In this document: positions 24,155 to 34,916 of the stretch, one piece after another
Layout of the letters: the number at the start of each line of letters is the position of its first letter
Position numbering within the stretch: the first letter of the stretch is position 1
Assembly (NCBI GenBank): GCA_014706385.1
Contig: JACGZH010000010.1
Location: 496,001-560,000, forward strand
Direction: 5' to 3'
Length of the DNA: 64,000 bases
DNA from: Phaffia rhodozyma
Lineage: Eukaryota > Basidiomycota > Tremellomycetes > Cystofilobasidiales > Mrakiaceae
The notes under the pieces: model-generated
The model's input: only the letters and a program-made list of their open reading frames with translations
The model's database searches: none
What the model was told of the DNA's origin: nothing
Position numbers and translations under genes: made by a program

Positions 24155-25236
24155 TTAAACTCGATCAGATCGCTGCTCGACAGCGTTGGCGGCCTTCTCG
24201 CCGACAGAGGTCTTGTGCTGGTGGCCCTCAATGTCAGTGTGGGACTTGTGGGCGTGGATGGCAGAAGCATCGGTGGGAACACCGGCAGCTCCGTGTCCGC
24301 TCTCGACCTTGGGAAGGCCAGAGTAGAAGTGGTGCGAGTGCTGGGTGTCTCCGTGGTTGTGGACGGCATCGCCGGCCTGGGTCTTGGCTCGGAACTCGTC
24401 AAGGGAGATGGTGGGGAGAGTGGTGGTCTCGTGAACGATAGGGGCCTCGTGGACCTTCTCGTGAACAAGCTGAACGTTGTGGATGACCTCGTGCTGGTGA
24501 ACATCCTTCTGAATTACAGGGGTGATGTGCTCTGTAAAAAGTTGTCACAGAGATCAGTACAATGTTCGAGGCATGGAAGATGGAATAAAAGGGTGGGAAA
24601 CATACCGTGAACGTGGTGGTGAACGTGCTCGGAAGCGGTGACACCAAGGTTCTCCTGGGTCTGGATGGTAGCTCCGTGCTCTGAACGGATCAGACACCAG
24701 AAAATAACCAGTCGATTAGAATTAAGATTGAGACATTTATACACAGAGGCGAGACAACATACCTCGAGTGTTCTGGATGGCACCGTGCTGCTGGGCAAGA
24801 AGCGCCTCCTTCTCAGCAGACAGCTTCTCCACCCGCTCCCGGGTCACCTCGGGCGCGACCTGGGTGATGTGCTGCTCGGCCAGGTGCTCCGTCGCCGCGA
24901 TCGGCTGCACTCGGTGCTGGTGGTGGTGGATGTGTCGTTCTCGGTCGACGGCGGTGGCGGACTCGACGTGGACGTGCTTGTTGACTGAAAAGAGAGCAGA
25001 GTATATTAATTGGCAAGATGAATCGGCTAGTCTCAGAAGGTATACCACATATCACTTACTGGTCTCCTGGACGACCTCAGGGGCGATCTCACTGCAGACC
25101 TCGGTGGATCCCTCCTAAAAGATGACAGCAAGTGAGATGGAATCTGTCAGGGAGATGGGAGAGACAGACATATCAAATGGGAAGGGTATATGCTAACCTT
25201 GTGGCTAGATCCCAAGAAAGACTTGACGGCGTCCAT
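24155..25236 (-). CDS. His-rich hydrophilic 'allergen'-type protein, copy 2
   Basis: Inverted paralogue of the gene at 17745-18927. It starts MDAVKSFLGSHKEGSTEVCS at 25236 and ends EQRSDRV, stop at 24155-24157. The exon layout is the same as copy 1, with six exons. The central exon is identical in DNA to copy 1; the flanks carry substitutions such as REHGATIQT instead of RAIGATIQT, and HQHEVIHNVQLVHEKVHEAP instead of HEHKVLHQVELIHEKIHEAP. The C-terminal quarter differs most. Like copy 1 it is His/Glu-rich, with no signal peptide or membrane segment. It lies between ERV2 and the pyroglutamyl peptidase gene, all three on the minus strand. A TATATATA element sits about 135-140 bp upstream. The two copies probably arose by inverted duplication followed by partial gene conversion (inference). 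Confidence 0.72.
24743..25078. repeat. Inverted-repeat arm 2 (336-bp identical tract)
   Basis: Reverse-complement partner of 17935-18270. The outer edges of the arms are about 7.1 kb apart (17935 to 25078). Confidence 0.85.
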
Positions 25237-25946
25237 GATTGTAAAGTGGTTTGATTAAAAAGGGGTGAAGGGTTGAGTTGGAAGAGTTTTGAGTTTGAAT
25301 GAGAATGTAGTAGAGTTTGATGAGGGAAAAGGAAAAAGACAAAAAGAGATGGGGATCCAAAAGGCGTTGATATATATACCAGAAACTCAGATGGAAGGGA
25401 AAGGCAGGAACAAGAAAAAAAGAACGCACGGGCCAGGCACAGGGTCGATGAGATCATCACTCCCTTTCACGAATAAAGACCTTCGGAACAAAAAGCCTGC
25501 CTCCCTGTGCATGCGCGCATACTTACGTCACTATGACCGCTGCCCGCGCATCTCACTGATCCGACGGTGGTTAGGGTTTAGAGCATAAGCGTCGTAACCG
25601 TCCAAACCAGCCAGCATTTAGCCCGCCCAGACTGAACATCAGGCTGAGGTGAAGGAGGCGGAACTTCAGGGATGCAAATGGCAACGTCATCGGTCAAATC
25701 TCTTTTCGGCTTGTGCCTGGATTCTACCCCAAGCTTTATTCCGCCTTTGCTGAATTCTTCGTTTTAGCTGTATCCGAGCTTTTCCTCTTTTCTTGTTTTA
25801 TTCATCACCTGGCTCGTCTGGGTAGAAGAAGATACATCCGATATAGAAGTTCTTACAATTCTCTCGTCCAGAAAGTTCCATACAAATGATCCATAAGGAC
25901 AGAGCCGGGAAGCCTAAAGTGACGTAGGCATAATCACGTACACACA
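25237..25946. promoter_or_regulatory. Upstream region of His-rich gene 2
   Basis: A 710-bp spacer with no supported gene. It carries a TATATATA element at 25371-25378, read on the minus strand toward the gene at 25236, and the 3' UTR of the pyroglutamyl peptidase gene at its far end. Confidence 0.45.
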
Positions 25947-27327
25947 TCAAACAGTCGAGCCCACCCACCAGCAGACCCGCTCGAGGATCTCACTCACTTC
26001 AGACTCTGTGTAGAATGCATCCGAGTTGGCATCCGTTTTGAGAGTGGGCACATGGACAAATAACACAGGCGCTGGCGATCTGCCATCACCAGACTTGGTA
26101 TGGAGTATAGATTGGGCAAGAGACATCTACGTGAGATGCAACACCAAGATCATATTCTCTTGAGAAGAAGATCTGAGATCCCCGGGAATTTCTGAAGCGA
26201 CAAAGAAGAGACGCACCCCATAGATGTATTCACACAAATACAAACCGGCATCTGTCGAAGGTAGCACGTGCTGAGGGTTCAAGCATGGTTCAGTTCAAGA
26301 ACGAGATACCCAGATAACTCGGTCATACCCACCTTGACGTCCATCTGAGACCTCAACCATTTAACCAACTTGTCACAATCGATCTTTGACCGAATCTCAT
26401 CTTTGTGACCCTCCATGGGCCAAGTCTTGATCCCTCTTGTACCGCTTTCAAGATCCACAATCTCACAAAGCCGACCGTCATACCCTGGTTTGTCATACCC
26501 AACTCGGCGGGACCGTTGTTCCACCCGAAGCTCACCCGAACGGCCGACCCCAACATGGACCTTTTGAAGTCTCAGCTCCACCGAGAACGAGTCGATCAAC
26601 TAAAGTACACAGTTTACGGGTGAGGAGACCGGAACGACTAACAAAAGCATCAAACTCATCGGTCTGGTGAAGCTCAGTCACCATGAGTGCCACTTTCTCG
26701 TACGTCACGTCCACCGGTCCGACAAATGTGATCTCGATCTTCCGGTCCGGTACAGGAGAAGGTGAGGGCAGAGTAGTGGTAGGAAGCGGTTCGTCGGAAC
26801 TAATCGACGAGATAGGTGAAGGGCTCGTAGAAAGTACTCGTCCGTGGAGATGTCGGGCGGTCATGCTCGATGGATTTTTCCCTGGGTAGTTGTCGAACGA
26901 GCTGCTCAGATGGTGAAAGGCAGAGCATTCAGCTTCAGGCGGTATTCGATCGCATATACTGAAAGTCGACCTACCCAAATCCAGTGATACAGAGCCGGAT
27001 AGGTCTCGTTCTGGCCTTCTCCGATGTATCCTCTTCTTGCCCCTCTTCCTTCTCTCTCTCTTTCTCCTCCTTCTCGTACATGTCTTGATTTTTGGTGATA
27101 TGCATGAGGTTGCTGCCTAAAAACGCTTCTTTCCTGGGTACAGATTTGGCCAATGTTTTCCGGCGAGCCACAGCAACCATTGCAATTATAGAAAGCGAGA
27201 TAAGGGTAAGGATGCCCATGGATGATGATCGATGGTCGGCGGTCGAGAGCGTAGCGAGGTGCGCTTGGATGTTTTCCCATGTGGCCGTAACGGACAACGC
27301 CGAGAAGAGTACTCTCTGGTTCCACAT
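25947..27327 (-). CDS. Pyroglutamyl-peptidase I (peptidase C15) with N-terminal membrane segment
   Basis: Cysteine peptidase that removes N-terminal pyroglutamate. Reading the minus strand, the first exon (27327 to about 26976) ends RPIRLCITGFG, the family's N-terminal GFGPF strand. Next, KIEITFVGPVDVTYEKVALM (about 26690-26760), then LRLQKVHVGVGRSGELRVEQ and RSRRVGYD (about 26490-26560) hold the catalytic Glu region. After another intron, HVLPSTDAGLYLCEYIYG (about 26220-26275) supplies the nucleophile Cys in the STDAGxYLCE motif. The last exon, SLAQSILHTKSGDGRSPAPV then LFVHVPTL, supplies the catalytic His. It ends WWVGSTV, stop at 25947. All three triad positions are present. The first exon encodes about 100 extra residues with a hydrophobic stretch (MGILTLISLSIIAMVAV) and a Lys/Glu-rich linker. 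A later start near 27105 (MHITKNQDMY) would drop the membrane part, so the start is open. Confidence 0.82.
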
Positions 27328-27438
27328 TACAAACCTCCCTCCGCCTTCTTTCTTCCTGTTTCGGCCTGTTGTTTCTCTCTTCGCTCTCACTCTTTCCTAT
27401 CTAACATCCACCATCGCCTCTTTTTTCTGGGACAACCT

Positions 27439-30152
27439 ATGAAACTCCTTCTGTCCCTTCTACCGCTGCTCACTTTGGTCTCGGCCGAGCAACTTCGGTT
27501 CGCTACTTCGGCCAATCAACCTATCCACTCGTTCTCTACTTTCGATCGTGTGCTCAACCATCAGTCCAATGCCCGTCTGGCCGATCTCAAAGGACAGGCC
27601 GACGAGTTTGTCACACTTGAACACCGGGATTTCCCTTCTCATTCAGTCAGAATCAAAGAAACCACCGGTTGGTGTGATCCAGATGTCTCTTCCTTCACTG
27701 GGTACCTCGATGTCGGCAACCAGAAGAACCTCTTTTTCTGTAGGTCTTCAACGTTCCCTTGAATCTTAGATCTGACCGACTGGGCTTGGCCGAATCCGAG
27801 CGATAGATAATACTTGAGATCGCCTATAGGGGTTTCTCTATCCTACTTCTTCTTTGCTCTCTCTTCTCGCACATGCTTACCAGATTGTGTTATGAATAGA
27901 CTTCTTCGAATCTAGGCACAAGCCCGAGACGGATCCGTTAGTGATGTGGATCAACGGAGGCCCCGGTTGCAGTTCTTCAATGGGAATGTTCATGGAGTTG
28001 GGCCCTTGCTCTGTCGTAGACCAAGGCCATGGAAATCTAACGACCAAGCCTAATCCTCATTCTTGGAACAACAAGGCTAACGTCTTCTTCTTGGATGAGC
28101 CCATCGGAGGTTTGTAGCTTTTTCATGTAACATCTTGTATATCAGCACCCTTACCAAAAGCTGACGCAAACGCTTCGGCTCACAGTCGGATTCTCATATG
28201 CGGAACACGGCCAGATTGTCGGCCGAGCCGAGCAAGCCGCGATCGACGTTCAGGCCTTCATCTCAATCTTTATCGAGACCTTCAAAGAGTTTCAAGATCG
28301 ACCGTTGCATCTCTCTGGAGAGTCCTACGGAGGTAGATATCTCCCTGTATTTGCCGCCGCCATCTACGACGGAAACAAGGCACTCATCAAGGTTGGCTCA
28401 AAACCTATCAATCTCAAGTCGATTCTTATCGGGTGAGCCTCTGATTATTGTCTTACTTCTGTCCTTTTGAATCACTACGGCTGTCCGCTGACACGGTGTT
28501 ATCTGAATGAATCCAGAAACGGATTAACTGATACATACTCCATGGTTCGAGGATACTATCAACACTCTTGCACCAACCTCTCCGGCGTTGGACCTATTCT
28601 TAACGTCTTCCAGTGTCAGGCTATGGCGGCTGCCATTCCTAGGTATGTCTTTCTCTTATTCTAGTTTTAAACAACTCTTTTCGAGACTTTTCTTTACAGA
28701 AGCCTGATCGATTGTTTTCTCTTACGAGACCGGTTTGTATAGATGCGAAAAAATGCTCAAGGACGAATGTCTTGATCGAGCCGACCCACTGGGATGTGGG
28801 AACGCGATGTCATTCTGGTGAGTCATCTTTTCTTTCAAAACGTCCTTGATCAACCTTTCTTCGTTTTCTGCAGTCCAGAATCTGATTCTCGTTCTTCTTT
28901 TTCTTCGGTACCCCTAGCGCGGAAGTGGTCTCGGGTCCGTTCTTCTCTGCTGAGCGAAATGTGAGTATGTTGTCATCCTCTGATACCTCCCTGATCGATA
29001 GCTCAATTCTATTTTCTCTCTCTCCTTTCTTCGTTTCACCGTGATCAGCCTTATGACATTTCTAAGTCATGTACCATCGATGAGCTCTCCGAGTTCCTGT
29101 GCTACCCTGAGACTCAAAAAGTTTGTCTCTATCATCCACCTCTTTCTCTTCTGCGCATTCAAAGATTGCCTTACTACCACGTATGCTAACAATCCGACGG
29201 GCTGATGAACACTACAGATCGCGAAATATCTCGACCAACCTTGGGTCCGACAAAAGATTGGAGCAAATCCTGACCTTGGAAAGTTCCAGAGCTGTAGTCC
29301 AGCCGTTGGTTCTGCTTTCCACGCGGCTGGTGACATAACTGGAAAGACTTGGTACTACGGTCAGCTAGTTTCTTCTTTACCTTCTGGCGGAAATTCATTT
29401 CATCATCTAGGATGAGCCCAGAACAACCATAGACTACATGCTGATCTCAGGATTCTCTCTTACTGATTTGGGATTCGTCAGTGGCTTCGCTTCTGGAGCA
29501 TGACATCGACGTCTTGATTTATGTTGGGAAGCTCGATTGGATCTGTAACTTCCTTGGTTCGTTACTCTTTTTCTTTGTACTCGTATCTTGATTAAGAAAA
29601 AGAGACAGAATAACTTAATTCTTCCCCTTTCAATCTTTTCCACACGTCCATTCGATCTCCGGGAAACGAAAATCAAGGAAATGCCATTTGGACGAACAAC
29701 CTAGAATGGTCTGGCCAAGAAGCCTACGCCGCGCAAGAGACCAGGGATTGGCATATTGATGATCAAGTCGCCGGCCAAGTCAAGAGTCTTTCCTCTGAGG
29801 ATGGTCGTGGTGGATTGACTTGTAAGCTTTCTTTCTTTGGTCGCATGTTTTCCCCCCCCCTCGAAGAATGAACAATAGAGCTGTTTTTGAGATCTGATTG
29901 TCGTTTGGTCTTTTCGGAACGTAGATATGACAATCAACGGAGCCGGCCACGTACGTTACTCTCTCTCTTCAGCTCTCCAGTTCTACAAAACCTTTATTCC
30001 CGAAGTATGTTCATCTAACCAACCCCTGTTTTACCTTGTATTTCATGCTCTGTTTCGGTTCGGAACTGGAACTGGAACAGATGGTCCCCACGGACAAACC
30101 GAAAGAGGCTTCTCAGATGTTCAACAACTGGCTGGAGAAGAAGTCTATGTGA
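27439..30152 (+). CDS. Serine carboxypeptidase, vacuolar carboxypeptidase Y type
   Basis: Secretory-pathway serine carboxypeptidase (peptidase S10), probably vacuolar. It starts with the signal peptide [16 protein letters not shown] at 27439, followed by a short propeptide. The mature part begins around [20 protein letters not shown]. Landmarks are [20 protein letters not shown] (27950), [19 protein letters not shown] (28080-28210), the nucleophile motif [18 protein letters not shown] (28310-28360), a Cys-rich insertion typical of CPY ([18 protein letters not shown], 28610-28770), [15 protein letters not shown] with the catalytic Asp (29510-29550), and [19 protein letters not shown] with the catalytic His (29930-30110). 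It ends LEKKSM, stop at 30150-30152. About ten introns interrupt it. It is divergent from the pyroglutamyl peptidase gene; with start sites at 27327 and 27439 only 111 bp would separate them. Confidence 0.92.
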
Positions 30153-30518
30153 GAACAAGTGGAACGTGTCTTTTCTCTCTTGTGATTCCTTCCGTTCTCG
30201 TCTTCTGCCTTTTGTTTTGTGCTATTCCGTCCTTTCCATCACTGCCGTCTGGTCTGTCTCTATTTACCCAAGGGCTTTTTCTGGCTAGATCTAGTTGAGG
30301 ATATCCTTCCGCCATATGCATTCTACTTCCTCTTCGATGTATGCTGTGACTTCCGACGGTTCTCTTCAGCACTGCATTGTTATCCATCGAGATCATAAGA
30401 AAATCAGCAAAGAAAAGATAAAGATAAAAGTTCCCGGAAAGAACTGAGATTAAGAATAAACTATATGTGTACACCCTCTTAGCCCTAGAAAAATCCACCA
30501 TCAATTTCTCCCGTTGTA
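30153..30518. other. Convergent spacer, carboxypeptidase and F-box gene
   Basis: Contains the 3' UTRs of two convergent genes, with AT-rich sequence around 30400-30470. No gene is seen. Confidence 0.5.
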
Positions 30519-32682
30519 TCAATCCAATCTTACGACCTCAACAGTCACCGTCGCCGTCGTCATTGGTGTCGATGTGGCCGTCGACCCGTTGTTCACCTGT
30601 TTCGCTTTCAAGCCAGTATCCACCGGCCAAGCTGGGTTTCGACCGTGCGCGAATCTATCAGCTACCAACCACCCGTGTTTCTCGAACGCGGTTTCAGATA
30701 TTTGTTTGATATCGTTCGAGAACCGATTGTGCTCCTATGACACAGATGGGTGTGAGACAAGAAGAATCGTAGAGAGCGTATGAGGAAAAGAGAAGAGATC
30801 ATGTCGGTGTGTATACAATCGAGTCAGTATATCTGTGTCGTACCTATCGTTCCAACATAAGTCTGAACGAAGCATGGAAAGGACATGGAAAAAGGAAGAC
30901 TGACCTCTGCGTAGTCGACGTTCCAAAGGATTATGACCTGGAGAGAAGGGAACCTGTACTTATCGGCATTATCGATGACCGACCAGGCCGCTTCCTTGTC
31001 TTCCTCCTTCAATGTATGAAGCAAATGTCCCTCTGTCTCTAGCTCTCTAGCTTCTACATGATAACTCCACGGATCACCCAAAAGAAGGTTCCTCAGCTTT
31101 GGGTGAGATTGTTTGAAAATCGGATCTAGGACAAGTCCACTTATAGAGAGTGTAACGAGTTCAGGACAGAGTTCGAACAGCTGAGTAGGCGCGTCAAGTA
31201 GTTCGATTGAAGCCTCATCTAACCGGAGTAGAGATAGCTGACGGCCAAGTTTTCGAAGAATGGAAAGGACAAGCGTATGTTCTTCTGGGTACTCGTCCAA
31301 CTCGTCGTCAGCGTGCTGGAGGTGAAGTTCGCAGAGGAATGGGAAGTTGTACTGGAAGATGTTGTTGGGGGTTTCGAGGCCGATGACGGATAGTGAACTG
31401 GTCGACAATAGGAAAGGAAAAAGAAAATGAGTATTCGGAAGATTTGAAGAAGGTGAGACTGCATGAGTGATATTGAACTCACGCAAGCTTGCTCATGTCA
31501 AGCCATCTACGTTACGAGGAGATATCGAAATGGAATCAGTAAGACCTTGCACAAAAAATCACATTGGGAAAGAAACCATATCCGAACCTATCAATCTTAG
31601 CGTTCTTGTAAGCTCCTGTGCCATCGTGCATTCCCGGATTGATCTCCAACGACTGAAGAGCAAGCTTTGGCTTGCTTGGCTCGATATCTCCATCAAGGAT
31701 CGTACTAGCATCTGCTTGAGTCAGGAAATGTTTCAGGTTGGGAAGTTGATATATAACTTTGCTAAATTCGATGTGAATCGACATGTGTTGAAAATGAACA
31801 AGAGAACAGCGTTTAGAAGAAGATCCTCGGTATGTGAAATCAAGACGAATGAAACAAAAAAAACTTACAGAAATTTTGGTGGAAGAACTTCGTCGAAGTA
31901 ATGGAGGTACACGGTATACTCTCCCAACCAGGGAGACGCACAGATAGTGTTCATGAATCTGAAAAGCTGCTTGAGCCGAGGGAGACATATCCGCTGGTAG
32001 AGGATAGGATAGATCATGTCCTGATTGTGTCACCGACATCGTCCAAGATGCGCCCGATGATGGAAGGAAGAGGAAGATGGAAGAATGTCAGCGGGTTGTT
32101 GACGGAGATCCCCGGAAAACTTTGATTCCAAAAGCTGCCAGGTAAATCCGGCAAGGCGGCTCGCAAGCAGGACTTCTTTTGTCATGTCTGAGCAAGGACT
32201 CGGATAGGGTTGATTGGTCAGGGGCTAATCGTAGCCCACGCTTGGCTTGGGAATCCTTCCCTTCCTTTCTCTTCCCCTTGTTCCCTCCGTCTTCTTGAGA
32301 AGACTGATGCCCCAAAGACTAGAACCAGAATACAGGAGCCGCGAGCGGAGTAAAATGGATAAACTTTTCTTACCTTCCAATCATGGCTGACCATACACAT
32401 CTTGACCAAAAATCGAGCATTTCTCCTGAGAACAGCCGAGTTGTCTTTTGGACAATAGGATGATGTCCGATCTAAGGAATCGATCATGATCTGTCTTTGG
32501 ACCTCGAGAGGCAAGGTCACAGGGAATGTTCCTCTATTATAATTTGTAAGAATGTTTAGTTTCACGAAAGGAGATAGCGAAAGATCGAAGGTATCCGACG
32601 TTTGAACAGCAGATAGAGATCGGAGAAGGATCAGGAGAGGAGAACAGAGCGAGGAGACATCAGATTCATGATCCGATAGCAA
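30519..32682 (-). CDS. F-box/LRR-like protein (5' end unresolved)
   Basis: Probable F-box protein of the large basidiomycete type, acting as a substrate adaptor for SCF ubiquitin ligases. The minus strand gives LPLEVQRQIMIDSLDRTSSY and RFLVKMCMVSHDWK (32390-32510), the F-box-like helices with the usual 'C..VSHDW' end. Following exons give short leucine-rich stretches: IYQLPNLKHFLTQADAST (31690-31760), FPFLCELHLQHADDELDEYP (31290-31350), RQLSLLRLDEASIELL and LFELCPELVTLSISGLVLDP (31120-31240). The last exon (about 30519-30750) ends VVRLD. No in-frame ATG precedes the F-box before a stop, so a further 5' exon is likely, perhaps joined at an acceptor near 32737. The partner substrate cannot be predicted. 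Confidence 0.6.
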
Positions 32683-33202
32683 AAAGGTTTCAAGCAGGGA
32701 AGACAGACGTTGGACGGTGAGCAGAGCATTGAGTGCCTGTGATCACTTCGGTATAGGGAATTGACATCGGGTCAAATCGGTGTATGAGTGTATGTAAGTG
32801 AGTGTGTGCGTCTATCCGTCTAAACGATGGTGGAAACAATCAAAGAGAGGCTGGGGAGTTTTGCGAGTGAGTTCTCTTTCGCAAACGGGTCTGCTATGAC
32901 CGTGTGTGTTCCAATCTTGCAAGGTTGGATGGATGGGATGGTTGTAATGAAGAGAAAGAATCGTCTGTGCAAGGGCGGACGAAACAAGATCGGGTTTATA
33001 GGATCCGAAAAAGGCGCAGCGGCTCCGAAGACACACCGGAGCTTCCATCACTTTCAAACTCTCATGGTATAAACGTTCATCAGAACCAACAAGAACACAC
33101 TAAGAAGAGACACCTGAAGGTATTGACGAGAAGGAAAGAGAGATGACTAGAGAGGAGATGAGAATGGGTATGAAAATGGGAAGCTTCCTATCGTTTGTTC
33201 GT
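32683..33202. other. Spacer between p24 gene and F-box gene
   Basis: A tandem minus-strand spacer of 520 bp. Overlapping frames exist on both strands at 32812-33146, but none has support; one of them could carry the missing first exon of the F-box gene. Confidence 0.4.
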
Positions 33203-34607
33203 CTAGCGCAGCCTCTTTTCCGAGAAGAATTTCTGCAAAAGCATCAAGTCAAACGGCAAAGGTTTGTGAGTGAATTTATTCCAGTGTAAAGAGGAAACGA
33301 GGGCAAAGAGAGATTGGTACATACGCGTAAGGTCCTCGTCTGCCAAACGCATGTTCCACTACGAGGCGAGGAAGATGGCATCGAAATGATCAGCCTCAAC
33401 AGAAACCTTCATCGCCTCATCACAATTTAACTGAGAGGATACTGACAAGATAACGGCCAATTGTAAAACACTCCAGTAGACTGCTCGTGAGTTAGTGGAT
33501 TCAGACAGGTCTCTGAACTGAGACTCGGCCTAGGTATAAGCATATAACAAAAGCGACTATGTCAGAAACAATGCTGCCTGTCTGATGAACCAAACAGAAG
33601 GTCTCACCTCCCGCTGGAATTGCTGCACTCTTCTGATATCGTTCACTTTTTTGTTAAGGTCAACCACTTTAGATGCCAGATCTGACAAGTGCGCTTTGTC
33701 GTTCCTTTTGTTCAAACCAAAAGATGGAATAGGTTAGGTAAGACAAGACCTGTCAAGGAGATGTAAGTACAAGATGGAAGAATAGTCAAGTGTCCGTACT
33801 CATGATCATGCTTGACGGATCCCACGGCTAGATCGAGATACCTGAGTTTGGAGAGGTCGGAGAGATCAAGTTAGCAATTAGAAAAGAAAGGTGAAAAGCA
33901 AGAAGCAAGGGGGTAGGGGGGCAGAGATCTGAGAACGTACATCTTGACATGTGAACCGGCGAACCAGGAGCTTGAACTATTGGTCTGAAGACAGATCTTG
34001 TGATCTCCACTATAAATCATTCAAAACATGCTAGAAGACAGTTAGCTCTCTCAAGGCAGCTCTGTCCAGAAACAAGATGTTGGTCGAATGAGTAGAAAAG
34101 GAATGGACGAACGCTTCATGAGAGGTGAAGGTAAATCGACCATCTGATTGTCCCCTGGTGTTCACCACGACGTCTCTTGTGGTTATTTCCTATCGGTTTG
34201 CGAGATAGATTGATCGGGTTTCAAAAGTATAAGTGTTAACAAGTCTCGGCACACATTGAATAACTGAAGAGCCGATCGAAGAGAAACAGAATCAGAGAGA
34301 TCCTTACAGAGACGACCACTTGGATGCCTAGCTTTTCGTTGACAACAAAGTCTTGAGATTCATCAGACCATTCGAATGTTGAGTAATGGCCTGAATTGAT
34401 AGAAACAGGAAGTATATATAGATCTTAGTCGTTGCCGATATCAGGTTCACAGAACGAGAAAGAAAGAGTCATACCTTCAACCAGAGTATCTTTCGGGAGC
34501 TCTTCGATGAAACACTTGACCTCGTTCGAGTCCAGATAGAAGTGAAGCGCGCTAGTTGCCATTGGGAACAGCAACAGGGCTAAATAAGAGAGTATGGACA
34601 GCTTCAT
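33203..34607 (-). CDS. p24-family cargo receptor, alpha subfamily (Erp1/TMED9-like)
   Basis: Type I membrane protein of COPII/COPI vesicles between ER and Golgi. It starts MKLSILSYLALLLFPMATSA (signal peptide) at 34607, followed at once by LHFYLDSNEVKCFIEELPKD, the GOLD-domain start with its first conserved Cys. Then come HYSTFEWSDESQDFVVNEKL, EITTRDVVVNTRGQSDGRFT with FTFTSHEA, and GDHKICLQTNSSSWFAGSHV with the second Cys. The coiled-coil neck is KAHLSDLASKVVDLNKKVND followed by RREREAESRLRDLSESTNSR-like sequence. The membrane span is AVYWSVLQLAVIL, then WNMRLADEDLT and the tail KFFSEKRLR, with the FF and basic residues that bind coat proteins. Stop at 33203. The motif ALxF-E-KCFIEE-P marks the p24-alpha subfamily. 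About nine introns; the membrane span looks a little short, so the junction near 33450 may be slightly off. Confidence 0.88.
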
Positions 34608-34749
34608 GATGTATCTGTACGCGTATCTGTATGTTGAAAGACTGTTTGCACCAAGGCAACGAGCAACAGGTGAAGAGTGACGAGTACAAGGTAAAGACGA
34701 AGGAGGCCGGAAGGAGACAACCCGGGTGATGCTACACTGCCTTCGATTT

Positions 34750-34755
34750 CACGTG
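34750..34755. promoter_or_regulatory. CACGTG E-box (TCACGTGAC)
   Basis: CACGTG core in the context TTTCACGTGACG, in the divergent promoter between the p24 and MetRS genes. Confidence 0.4.
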
Positions 34756-34817
34756 ACGGTGGCGCCACAATGGTTCTTTCTTACCTTTACCTCTACCTAC
34801 ATTTCTACCTCTGATTC

Positions 34818-34872
34818 TACTTTCATCTTCATCTTTATCTTCATCTTTATCTTCATCTTTATCTTCATCTTT
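34818..34872 (+). repeat. ATCTTC/ATCTTT tandem repeat
   Basis: About four tandem 12-bp units, each an ATCTTC followed by an ATCTTT, just upstream of the MetRS start codon at 34917. Confidence 0.85.
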
Positions 34873-34916
34873 CTTTCCTCTTTTCATTCATCTCCCTGGT
34901 CTCACTTGAACACGCA

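Larger units (their letters stand above)
34608..34916. promoter_or_regulatory. Divergent promoter of p24 and mitochondrial MetRS genes
   Basis: A 309-bp divergent promoter. It holds a CACGTG core at 34750-34755 and an imperfect ATCTTC/ATCTTT repeat at 34818-34872 that would be in the 5' leader of the MetRS transcript. Confidence 0.45.

Noticed and set aside
32812..33146. Overlapping frames of about 80 codons on both strands
   Set aside because: Mutually antisense, no recognisable domain, no splice context; left as spacer.
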